A stretch of DNA of 60,688 bases from Lachnospiraceae bacterium (GTDB lineage: Bacteria > Bacillota > Clostridia > Lachnospirales > Lachnospiraceae): positions 1-60,688 of the forward strand of contig CAADTT010000050.1 in assembly GCA_900752065.1 (NCBI GenBank), given 5' to 3'. The notes below the pieces were generated by a model. It worked only from the letters and a program-made list of their open reading frames with translations, was not told where the DNA came from and ran no database searches. Position 1 is the first letter of the stretch, and every line of letters starts with the position of its first letter. This document shows positions 18,274 through 26,278 of this stretch, piece after piece. The position numbers were made by a program, and so were the translations under genes.

Positions 18274-18969
18274 TTACACGGTTACCCTTGTCCCGTGGAA
18301 ATCACCTTTTACCGTATTTACAATGCTGTTTTCCTCATTCAGCCCAAATACCAGCATCGGCATCTTATTCTCCATACAGAGAATCGATGCTGCCATGTCT
18401 ACCACACCGAGTTTTTTATCAATGACCTCCTGAATGGAAATCTCGTCGTATTTCTTCGCATCGGGATTGCTTTTCGGGTCACTGTCATAGACACCGTCGA
18501 TGGACTTCGCCAGAAGGATCACATCTGCCTCAATCTCAATGGCGCGCAGAACGGTTGCCGTATCCGTAGAAAAGTACGGATGACCTGTCCCTCCTGCAAA
18601 GAAGGATACGATCCCCTTTTCAAAATATTTGTTTACACGATCCTTGGCAAACAGCTTTGTAAAAGCGCCGCAGGTAAAGGGAGTCAGAATCTGCGTCATC
18701 ATACCAACGGAACGGAATATCTCCGATACATAGATACAGTTCATCACCGTAGCCAGCATTCCTATCTGATCTGCCTTCGTGCGGTCAATATTCTCACTGG
18801 AGCGTCCCCTCCAGAAGTTTCCGCCGCCTATTACAATTCCCACCTCAATACCGTCATCGACCAGTTCTTTCACCTGCCTGGCTACCATCGTGACTGTCGG
18901 CTCGTCAAAGCCCGTCTTCTTATCACCTGCAAGTGCCTCACCGCTCAGCTTCAGCAATACTCTTTTCAT
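18274..18969 (-). CDS. pyrH: UMP kinase
   Basis: 231 residues. Begins KRVLLKLSGEALAG, the amino-acid-kinase fold phosphate loop, with GGGNFWRGR and a C-terminal FHGTRV. Phosphorylates UMP to UDP. In most Firmicutes rpsB-tsf lie just upstream; here a DMT-family transporter gene precedes it at 63 bp with no terminator, so the block is rearranged. Confidence 0.96.
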   Translation of the reverse strand: MKRVLLKLSGEALAGDKKTGFDEPTVTMVARQVKELVDDGIEVGIVIGGGNFWRGRSSENIDRTKADQIGMLATVMNCIYVSEIFRSVGMMTQILTPFTCGAFTKLFAKDRVNKYFEKGIVSFFAGGTGHPYFSTDTATVLRAIEIEADVILLAKSIDGVYDSDPKSNPDAKKYDEISIQEVIDKKLGVVDMAASILCMENKMPMLVFGLNEENSIVNTVKGDFHGTRVTV

Positions 18970-19032
18970 TTTGGCACCTCTGCTTCCTTTTTTCGTTAGC
19001 CTGAGTATATCATAATCCCCCCGAAACTACAA

Positions 19033-19950
19033 CTATCTGTTTTTTCTGTTTTTACTGTTTTTTTCCGGAATCTGGGCGAGAATGATGGCTGCAAACATCG
19101 CCAGGCATCCCAGAAGCTCCCGCCCTTTAAGCTGCTGTCCCAAGATCAGCCATCCCGCCAGCACCGAAATGCAGGACTCCAGACTGAGGATCAGAGATGC
19201 CACGGTAGGGTTCATATCTTTCTGCCCTACGATCTGAAGCGTATAGGCTACACCGCAGGAAAGTACGCCTGCATAAAGGATCGGAAGCCATGCGGAAAGA
19301 ATATTTTCCAGGCTCGGTGTCTCCGTCAGAAGCATGGCGATTCCCGAAAGAATACCGCACACAAAAAACTGGATACAGGACATCTTCACGCCGTCTGTCA
19401 GCGGTGAAAAATGATCAATGATCAGAATATGCAGAGAAAAAAGGATCGCACAGATAAATACCAGGAAATCTCCTTTCCCGATGGAAAAGGACTCTGTGAT
19501 GCACAGCAGATACAGTCCCGCCAGAGCCAGAGCCACTGACAGCCATATCAGCCTGCTGCATTTTTTCTTCAGGAAGATGCCGATCACCGGCACGATCACG
19601 ATATAACACGCCGTGATAAAGCCCGCCTTTCCCACCGTCGTATACCGGATGCCGAACTGCTGAAAATTGCTGGCGGCAAACAGGCAGATGCCGCAGAGAA
19701 TTCCCCCTGTAACGAGAACTTTTCGGTCTGCTTTCTTCTGCTCCGGAGAAACTTCCTTTTTCTCCGTCTTCCCCCTGTTCAAAAACCAGATGCACGGAAT
19801 CAGCACTAGTCCTCCGATCAGACTCCTCGTGCAGTTAAAAGTAAATGGTTCCACATACTCCATCCCTACGCTCTGCGCCACAAATGCCACGCCCCAGATT
19901 GCCGCCGTTAAAAGCAGCAGCAGGGAGTTTTTTACCTGTACATTTTTCAT
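19033..19950 (-). CDS. DMT-superfamily transporter (EamA family)
   Basis: 305 residues with about ten hydrophobic segments forming two EamA repeats (LLTAAIWGVAFVAQSVG at the N-terminus and PTVASLILSLESCISVLAGW in the second half). Members export or import small metabolites; the substrate cannot be read from sequence. AAGGAG site before the ATG. It lies between the amidohydrolase (55 bp) and pyrH (63 bp), so it is probably cotranscribed. Confidence 0.85.
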   Translation of the reverse strand: MKNVQVKNSLLLLLTAAIWGVAFVAQSVGMEYVEPFTFNCTRSLIGGLVLIPCIWFLNRGKTEKKEVSPEQKKADRKVLVTGGILCGICLFAASNFQQFGIRYTTVGKAGFITACYIVIVPVIGIFLKKKCSRLIWLSVALALAGLYLLCITESFSIGKGDFLVFICAILFSLHILIIDHFSPLTDGVKMSCIQFFVCGILSGIAMLLTETPSLENILSAWLPILYAGVLSCGVAYTLQIVGQKDMNPTVASLILSLESCISVLAGWLILGQQLKGRELLGCLAMFAAIILAQIPEKNSKNRKNR

Positions 19951-20005
19951 CTTGTCTCTCCTTCCTGTCTTGTATCTCTAAGCTGTCTTACACCAGCGCC
20001 GCATT

Positions 20006-20872
20006 TCAACTGCGGAATTTTTCCTTTACTGCCCGTTCCCCTTCTTTCAGCACTCTCTCCAGTTCTGCTCCTGCACCCAGGATCTGCTGAAAAATCGCAT
20101 ATTCATCCTCTATTCCCTGCCCGTGGGGAACCATGTAAGCCCCCGCATCGCTGCCGAGAGCCAGGCGAACGCCCAGAGTGTATGCCAGCCTGAGATTTTC
20201 CGCTGCGGATTCATAAATCTTCCGAACCTCGTCATCCGGAAACCTCCCGCACCCGATCAGGTTCCGGATGGTGGCAATCGTGGGAACCCACACGGCGCCG
20301 CTCTCCGCCATCGCCTGTATACAGTCTCTATCTATATAGTTTCCATGCTCCACACTGTCCACGCCCGCAAGGGCTGCTTCCCTCACCGGACGGGAGCTGT
20401 TTACATGAGCCATGACGGAAAAGCCCTCTTCATGGGCGATGTGTATCATCTCTCGGATTTCATCTCCTGTCAGCGGTGTGCCTGTGACCACACCGCAGGA
20501 ATGAAAGTCCATGATTCCCGTCAGCATGATCTTGATAAAATCGCCTTTTCTGCGCTTTACCTCCGCCACCAGCTCCCGGTATTCCCTCATATCTTCAAAG
20601 CCCCGTCCCACGATGCCTCCATAACGCCCTTTTTTATGGATCGCAAAAACGGGCGTGCGGTAGTCGATCCCATACTCCCCGGCAATCTCCTTCGCATATT
20701 CAGACACGCCGAGAGCGTCACCTCCATCCCGGATGAAGGTGACGCCTCGTTTCTGATATTCCCGAAACCATGTCCGGATGCTCTCCTCATTCACATGACC
20801 CTTATGCAGTTTTACTGCTTCCTGATAGTTATACCCATTCATAAAAATATGGGCATGACACTCTCCGTACAT
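20006..20872 (-). CDS. Metal-dependent amidohydrolase-family protein
   Basis: 288 residues of amidohydrolase TIM-barrel type. Metal ligands look complete: CHAHIF for the first HxH, FIKIMLTG with the bridging Lys, MAHVNS and EHGNY for two further His, and LGSDAGAYMVPHG with the Asp. Related to imidazolonepropionase/prolidase-type enzymes that cleave cyclic or peptide amides. Substrate unknown. Located 29 bp downstream of trkH. Confidence 0.8.
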   Translation of the reverse strand: MYGECHAHIFMNGYNYQEAVKLHKGHVNEESIRTWFREYQKRGVTFIRDGGDALGVSEYAKEIAGEYGIDYRTPVFAIHKKGRYGGIVGRGFEDMREYRELVAEVKRRKGDFIKIMLTGIMDFHSCGVVTGTPLTGDEIREMIHIAHEEGFSVMAHVNSSRPVREAALAGVDSVEHGNYIDRDCIQAMAESGAVWVPTIATIRNLIGCGRFPDDEVRKIYESAAENLRLAYTLGVRLALGSDAGAYMVPHGQGIEDEYAIFQQILGAGAELERVLKEGERAVKEKFRS

Positions 20873-20901
20873 TTTGCCGTCCTTCCTTTCTCAAAAATCT
20901 T

Positions 20902-22341
20902 CTACTTTTTCCAGGTGGAAGGCACAAACAGCACCAGCATCGGCAGCAGTTCCAGACGCCCCGCCAGCATGTCAAACATCAGGACAAATTTTGAGACCGC
21001 CGAAAAGCTGCTGAAATTTCCTGCCGGGCCTACGATATTCAGACCCGGTCCGATGTTATTGATCGTAGCGGCCACAGAAGTGAAATTTGTCACCAGATCC
21101 TTCTCATCTAAGGATACGATCAGAAGTGATACGACAAAAATCACTACATAAATAATGGCAAAGGCATTTACGGAACGGATCACCTCATGATCCACCGGAT
21201 GCCCGTCCATCTGTACTTTTTTGACACTGCGGGGATGGCAGGTCATAAGGATCTCCTTTCGCACGCCTTTCAGAAGGATAATCAGCCTTGACACCTTAAT
21301 GCCGCCCCCCGTACTGCCCGCACAGGCTCCGATAAACATGATCAGAACCAGGACCGTCTGGGCGATGGGCGGCCAGTAATTAAAATCCACGGTGGAATAT
21401 CCTGTCGTGGTAATAATGGAACCAACCTGAAAAAGTGTATGGTGAAACGCCTCATACACCGATGGAAACTGCGGCAGTACACTGACCGTGATCACCAGCG
21501 TGGAGGCAGCAATGATGCCCAGATAGACCCAGACCTCCGTGCAGCGGGCCGCCTGCTTCACCCTCCGGCGAAGCAGCAGATAATAAACATTAAAATTCAC
21601 ACCGAACATGATCATGGCCACCGTAACGATCGACTGCTGGAGATTCGTATAGCTTGCCAGGCCATCGTTTTTTACTGCAAAGCCTCCCGTGCCGGCAGAA
21701 CCGAAGCTTAAAGTGACCGCATCAAACAGAGGCGTTCCCGCCAGAAGCATGAAAATGATCTGCACCACTGTCATACAGAAATAAATACTATACAGGATCA
21801 TAGCTGTCGTTCGGATCTTCGGCACCAGCTTGCTCACGCTGGGACCCGGACTTTCCGCCTTCATGATGTGGAGTCCCGCACCTCCTGCTTTCATCGGCAG
21901 GATCGCCAGAATAAACACCAGCACCCCCATACCGCCGATCCAGTGGGTAAAGCTTCTCCAGAAAAGATTCGTGTGGGAAAGCCCCTCCACATTCGTCAGA
22001 ATGCTGGAGCCTGTAGTGGTAAATCCGGAGATTGTCTCAAAAAGCGCGTCCACATAGGAAGGGATATCACCGGAAATTACAAACGGCAGCGCGCCAAAAA
22101 TACTGAGCACGATCCATCCTAAAGACACGATCACCAGACCGTCCCTGCCGTAGATTCTCCGGCTCTTTATCTTCCGTCTGGTAGCCAGAAACCCCGTCAC
22201 AGCGCACAGCGCCATGACCGCCAGATAAGCGTATCCTGCCGCTTCACGGTAACATACCGATACGAGCACCGGAAGCATCATAAATACCGCCTCGAAATAG
22301 CAGATCCACCCCAACATATGTATAATCATTCCATAGTTCAT
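20902..22341 (-). CDS. trkH: Trk/Ktr potassium transporter membrane subunit
   Basis: 479 residues, highly hydrophobic. All four selectivity-filter-like loops are visible: FTTTGSSILT, SFGSAGTGGFAV, TTTGYSTVDF and GACAGSTGGGIKV. Forms the potassium-translocating pore gated by the TrkA protein encoded 13 bp upstream. The start follows the trkA stop with only a weak site, suggesting coupling. Confidence 0.95.
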   Translation of the reverse strand: MNYGMIIHMLGWICYFEAVFMMLPVLVSVCYREAAGYAYLAVMALCAVTGFLATRRKIKSRRIYGRDGLVIVSLGWIVLSIFGALPFVISGDIPSYVDALFETISGFTTTGSSILTNVEGLSHTNLFWRSFTHWIGGMGVLVFILAILPMKAGGAGLHIMKAESPGPSVSKLVPKIRTTAMILYSIYFCMTVVQIIFMLLAGTPLFDAVTLSFGSAGTGGFAVKNDGLASYTNLQQSIVTVAMIMFGVNFNVYYLLLRRRVKQAARCTEVWVYLGIIAASTLVITVSVLPQFPSVYEAFHHTLFQVGSIITTTGYSTVDFNYWPPIAQTVLVLIMFIGACAGSTGGGIKVSRLIILLKGVRKEILMTCHPRSVKKVQMDGHPVDHEVIRSVNAFAIIYVVIFVVSLLIVSLDEKDLVTNFTSVAATINNIGPGLNIVGPAGNFSSFSAVSKFVLMFDMLAGRLELLPMLVLFVPSTWKK

Positions 22342-22354
22342 AATTCAAACACTC

Positions 22355-23719
22355 TCAATCCTTCAGAATATCGCTGATATCATTTAAGCCCTTGTTTGTG
22401 GTGATGACCACTACGGTATCTCCCAGCATCAGCATATCCTGTCCTTTCGGCGTAATGATCTTCCTCCCCCTGCTGATACAGCCGATCAGGAGGTTGTCCT
22501 TCAGACGAAGCTTCTCCAGCGGTACATTTAAGACGGGTGCATTCTCCCGGATGCAGAACTCCAGCGCCTCCACCTTATTGTCCACCAGATGATGCAGGGT
22601 CTCCACATTACTTCCAATGGAATTCTTCATGGCACGCACAAACCGCACGATGTGCTCTGCCGTTACATATTTAGGGTAAATAATGCTGTCCAGATCCAGC
22701 TTATTGATCACTTCATCAAAAGCGATGCTGTTGATTTTGGTGATCACCTTCATCTTATTATGCTTATTTCGTGCAAACAGAGAAAGAAGGATATTTTCTT
22801 CATCCATATTTGTCAGAGTTACAAAGGAGTCGGTCTTCATCAGTCCCTCCTCCATCAGAAGCGCCTGATCCACGCCGTCTCCGCAGATGATCGTCGCCTG
22901 AGGAAGAAGGTCGCTCAGATGCTCGCATCTCTCCCTGTTACTCTCAATGATCTTCACGTCAATTCCCATAGACAGCAAAAGCTTCGCCAGATAGAAGGTG
23001 ACCTTTCCTCCACCCACGATCATCGTATCTCTGACCTGATTTGTCTGCACCTTGATCTTCTTAAAAAACTGGCTTGCTCTTTTCGGAGAAGCGATAACAG
23101 AGATGACATCTTTCTCCTGCATTACGAAATTTCCATCGGGGATGATCGCCTTATCTCCTCTCTCCACCGTACATACCAGTACTTCATCACAGTGAAGCCT
23201 TGTGGTGATCTCACTGACTGTCATATTGTGAAGGACAGAACCCTCCGACACACGGAATTTCAATGCCTCCACCCGGTCCTTCGCAAAAGTTTCAATCTTG
23301 ATTGCCGAAGGAAACCTTAAAATTCTTGCTATCTCCATAGCTGCCGCAAATTCCGGGTTGATCACCATGGCAAGTCCCAGTTCTTCCTTGATATACCGTA
23401 TCTCCCGGTTATATTCCGGGTTTCTGACTCTGGCAATAGTCTGGCAGTTACCTGCTTTCTTTGCGATCAGACAGGTGAGCATGTTCAGCTCATCGGAACC
23501 GGTCACCGCAATCAGGATATCCGCCTTCTCTACTCCGGCCTCCTCCAGTACGCTGTGGTCTGTACCGCTTCCCACGATTCCCATAATATCATATTCATTG
23601 GATATGGCCTGCACCGCCGCATAATCTCTGTCTACAACCGTCACATCATTATCTTCGCCGCTGAGCTGCTCCGCCAGGGTGTCTCCTACCTTGCCTGCGC
23701 CTACAATTATGATCTTCAT
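22355..23719 (-). CDS. trkA: Trk potassium uptake regulator TrkA
   Basis: 454 residues with two RCK units in tandem. The first Rossmann loop is VGAGKVGDTLAEQL with acidic VVDRD; the second starts VGGGKVTFYLAKLL at about 230. Each is followed by an RCK-C (TrkA-C) domain. Peripheral NAD(H)-binding subunit controlling TrkH, in some relatives also a cyclic-di-AMP target. 9 bp after the C_GCAxxG gene. Confidence 0.95.
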   Translation of the reverse strand: MKIIIVGAGKVGDTLAEQLSGEDNDVTVVDRDYAAVQAISNEYDIMGIVGSGTDHSVLEEAGVEKADILIAVTGSDELNMLTCLIAKKAGNCQTIARVRNPEYNREIRYIKEELGLAMVINPEFAAAMEIARILRFPSAIKIETFAKDRVEALKFRVSEGSVLHNMTVSEITTRLHCDEVLVCTVERGDKAIIPDGNFVMQEKDVISVIASPKRASQFFKKIKVQTNQVRDTMIVGGGKVTFYLAKLLLSMGIDVKIIESNRERCEHLSDLLPQATIICGDGVDQALLMEEGLMKTDSFVTLTNMDEENILLSLFARNKHNKMKVITKINSIAFDEVINKLDLDSIIYPKYVTAEHIVRFVRAMKNSIGSNVETLHHLVDNKVEALEFCIRENAPVLNVPLEKLRLKDNLLIGCISRGRKIITPKGQDMLMLGDTVVVITTNKGLNDISDILKD

Positions 23720-23728
23720 ATCTGCCTC

Positions 23729-24133
23729 CTACAGCTCCAAAATCTGCTGTGTCAGTCTGGCGGCATCCTCAATACATCCGTCGCAGCTTCTTAAAATCTT
23801 TCCTGTTCCCACGCCTTTGAGTTCTTTACAGATCACACTGCCGTTTTTCTCACGAAATTCTTTTACAATTGCTTTGGAGAGCTGATAGGTCTTCCCTTTT
23901 GTCACAGGATTCTTTCTATCCTTGCTGCTGTTTTTTAATCCTGCTACAAGAACTGCTCCTGATACGGCTCCGCAGGTACACTCCATACCTCCCATGCCGG
24001 CTCCGAAACCCTCGCCCATAGCAAACACCAGATCTTCATCCGCCCCCAGTGCATCCGCAAAGGCACATGCCACTGCCTGACAGCAATTCATTCCTTCCTT
24101 ATGATTTTCCAGCGCTTTCTGTACTCTGTCCAT
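23729..24133 (-). CDS. C_GCAxxG_C_C family redox-type protein
   Basis: 134 residues. Shows the family pattern: NCCQAVACAF near the N-terminus, EGFGAGMGGMECTCGAVSGAV (GxxGxxxG and CxCGA) in the middle, and SCDGCIEDAA at the end, giving several conserved cysteines. The family is often annotated as putative redox-active or metal-cluster protein without assigned function. First gene of the potassium-uptake run, with an extended -10 promoter upstream. Confidence 0.85.
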   Translation of the reverse strand: MDRVQKALENHKEGMNCCQAVACAFADALGADEDLVFAMGEGFGAGMGGMECTCGAVSGAVLVAGLKNSSKDRKNPVTKGKTYQLSKAIVKEFREKNGSVICKELKGVGTGKILRSCDGCIEDAARLTQQILEL

Positions 24134-24469
24134 TTTGATTTCTCCCTTTCAACCTAAGATTCAAACGATACCTGCTTATTTAAACATGCAAAGGCCCTGC
24201 CACCGCAGCTTCTTATGCATACTGAGGCATGCAGAAAGCGATAGAGATAATTCTTATCTGTATCGCTTCTATCGTTTCCAATAGCAGTGATGCTATCATC
24301 ACACGAATGGATTATACCACTGTTTCCCGGAATATACTATATAGTTTTTTCTTAGATTTTTTTAAGTTTCAGAAATTTGTTCTGCACATTGTGGTCAGCA
24401 GCCATATTCTGGCATTGTCACTGACTGTTCCAGAGACATACAATAAAGAAAAACAAGGATTACTTTTTT
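24134..24469. other. Divergent intergenic region with structured leader
   Basis: Separates the trk run (minus) from the DUF4474 gene (plus). It contains the minus-strand promoter at 24311-24319 and a roughly 180-base leader with several hairpins (AGCGATA/TATCGCT arms at 24237-24267, CTGC-GGTG-GCAG, TGCAT/ATGCA). It does not match a riboswitch family known to me. Confidence 0.5.
24311..24319 (-). promoter_or_regulatory. Extended -10 promoter of the trk run
   Basis: Minus strand TGGTATAAT, a full consensus -10 with the TGn extension. No good -35 box; the extended -10 compensates. About 180 bp before the C_GCAxxG start. Confidence 0.55.
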
Positions 24470-25366
24470 ATGTATTTTTGTGTCGGCATTTTCATTTTTA
24501 TCTGCATTTTATTTTCCTGTCTGTGTTTTTACCGGAAATCCTGTGCCATCCGAAAAGTAAACGCTCTTTGCACTGACGAAAAATGCAGGCTTCTCTCTCA
24601 TTTGATCGAGCCCGCAGGATATGCCTATGACATGAGGCAGGACATTTTTACTTCCCTGATCGATGCGTGGCAGCGCGATTACGGATACTGCGCCTTTTTT
24701 GACCGCACAGCGCCTTTTTTCCAAATGGTGTTCGACTGTGAACCCATCTATTTTGACTACTGCGGAAAGACCTGGATGATTGAGATCTGGAAGGGTCAGT
24801 ACGGCATCAACAGCGGCTGTGAAGTGGGAGTTTACCGGGCAGATACACTGATCTCACCCTCTATGAGAAAGCATACGCTGTTCCACGCCGTGACGGACGA
24901 AGAGATGCTCCCCATAAGCGTTTCTTTTTTCAAGAATCAGCAGTGTCAGTTTGAGATTTCAAAACGCCACTGGTGGTTGGCAGGATTCTGCCTGGGGCTT
25001 TTCTCCAGACCGTATGAGCTTCACATGACCGTATCTATTACCTTCCCAAACTGTGAAATGATGTGCGCTTTTTCCGAGGCGCTGCGCAGAACCGGTTACA
25101 GCAGCCAGAATCTATGTCTCAACGGTCTGACCGCAAGCTTTGGCTTCGCTCTTCCAAAAACACCCCAGCCGGGACGCTGCTTCTTCTTCCGCCGTGCGGT
25201 ATCCCAGTGGAAGAACCGCCTGTTCTGCAGGATTTACTGCCGGATGACCCGCCCGTTCTGCACAAGCATCGACCGTCTTCTTTATCTGTACTATTTCCTG
25301 CCCTTCGCTTTCCGCAGGATGGTCACGATTCGAAAGCCCAGAAGAAAGAGGAGGAAGCGTGCATGA
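24470..25366 (+). CDS. DUF4474-domain membrane-anchored protein (298 aa)
   Basis: N-terminal membrane anchor (about 3-22), then the DUF4474 domain: EPAGYAYDMRQDIFTSLIDAWQ, DCEPIYFDY, WMIEIWKGQYGINSGCEVGVY and HWWLAGFCLGLFSRPYEL are the hallmark stretches. The C-terminus is strongly basic. Function of the domain is unknown. The end overlaps the start of the metallophosphoesterase gene by ATGA, so the two are translationally coupled. The ribosome site is weak (AAGGA far from the ATG). Confidence 0.75.
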   Translation: MYFCVGIFIFICILFSCLCFYRKSCAIRKVNALCTDEKCRLLSHLIEPAGYAYDMRQDIFTSLIDAWQRDYGYCAFFDRTAPFFQMVFDCEPIYFDYCGKTWMIEIWKGQYGINSGCEVGVYRADTLISPSMRKHTLFHAVTDEEMLPISVSFFKNQQCQFEISKRHWWLAGFCLGLFSRPYELHMTVSITFPNCEMMCAFSEALRRTGYSSQNLCLNGLTASFGFALPKTPQPGRCFFFRRAVSQWKNRLFCRIYCRMTRPFCTSIDRLLYLYYFLPFAFRRMVTIRKPRRKRRKRA

Positions 25367-26205
25367 ATGACAGCATCCGTCTGCAAAAAGCCTTCCGGAA
25401 CGCTCCATCACTTCCGCTTTCTGAAAAGTCCCGCTATGTTTTATTCAGCGACTGCCATCGCGGAAACGGAAGCGCCAATGACAACTTTCTAAAAAACCAG
25501 CACTTATATCTGGCGGCGCTCAAGCATTATTATAAAAGCGGATTCACTTATATCGAACTGGGAGACGGAGATGAACTCTGGGAAAACCGCTCCATGGAAC
25601 AGATTGCAGACGTTCACAACGGCGTGTTCCGGCTCCTGTCAAAATTTTATGCTGAAAAAAGGCTTTATATGCTTTACGGGAACCATGATATTGTAAAAAA
25701 ATCCGCCCCCAAGACAGACTCCTGCCCTTTTCCGGGCATCACCTTTTATGCCGGACTGATTTTAAGGGATACGGAACAAGAAAAAGATATTTATCTGACC
25801 CACGGGCATCAGACAGATTTTCTGAACAGCAGCCTGTGGCGGCTCAGCCGCTTTCTCGTCCGCTATCTGTGGGGGCCTGCGGAGCTTCTGGGTTTCCGTG
25901 ACCCGACCAGCGCTGCCAGAAATAACAAAAAAAAGAAGAAAACGGAAGAAAAGCTCACCGAATGGGCAAAAAAGGAACAGCACATCCTGATCACCGGGCA
26001 CACCCACCGTCCCATGATTGGGACGGCGGATGCCCCTTACTGCAACACGGGAAGCTGTGTCCATCCTCACGGCATTACCTGCATCGAGATTGAGCACCGT
26101 TGTATGACACTTGTAAAATGGACCCTGGACACCGGAAGCGACAGAAGTCTCTTTGTCGCCCGCGAGGTTCTGGCGGATACGATTTGTATTGGTGATTATG
26201 CGTAA
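25363..26205 (+). CDS. Metallophosphoesterase (calcineurin-like), 280 aa
   Basis: Start placed at the ATG overlapping the DUF4474 stop, with GAGGAGG seven bases upstream; a longer open frame is unsupported. Motifs: FSDCHRG (DxH), GDGDE, GNHD, THGHQTD and GHTHRP, all in order, giving a full dimetal site. It resembles UDP-diacylglucosamine pyrophosphohydrolase-like enzymes of unknown substrate in Gram-positives. Pairing with DUF4474 suggests a joint envelope-related role. Confidence 0.85.
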   Translation: MNDSIRLQKAFRNAPSLPLSEKSRYVLFSDCHRGNGSANDNFLKNQHLYLAALKHYYKSGFTYIELGDGDELWENRSMEQIADVHNGVFRLLSKFYAEKRLYMLYGNHDIVKKSAPKTDSCPFPGITFYAGLILRDTEQEKDIYLTHGHQTDFLNSSLWRLSRFLVRYLWGPAELLGFRDPTSAARNNKKKKKTEEKLTEWAKKEQHILITGHTHRPMIGTADAPYCNTGSCVHPHGITCIEIEHRCMTLVKWTLDTGSDRSLFVAREVLADTICIGDYA

Positions 26206-26206
26206 A

Positions 26207-26243
26207 ACGGGGCTGCCGCACAAAATTCGTGCGGCAGCCCCGT
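26207..26243. terminator. Bidirectional terminator between metallophosphoesterase and nrdD
   Basis: 15-bp perfect stem ACGGGGCTGCCGCAC/GTGCGGCAGCCCCGT with a 7-base loop. TTTTAC follows on the minus strand. Located between convergent genes. Confidence 0.8.
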
Positions 26244-26278
26244 CGGAGATAACTTTCATCCGTACTATTAATTTAAAA

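Noticed and set aside
24140..24310. Riboswitch (for example cyclic-di-AMP type) in the trk leader
   Set aside because: Hairpins are present but the conserved loop sequences of known riboswitches were not found.
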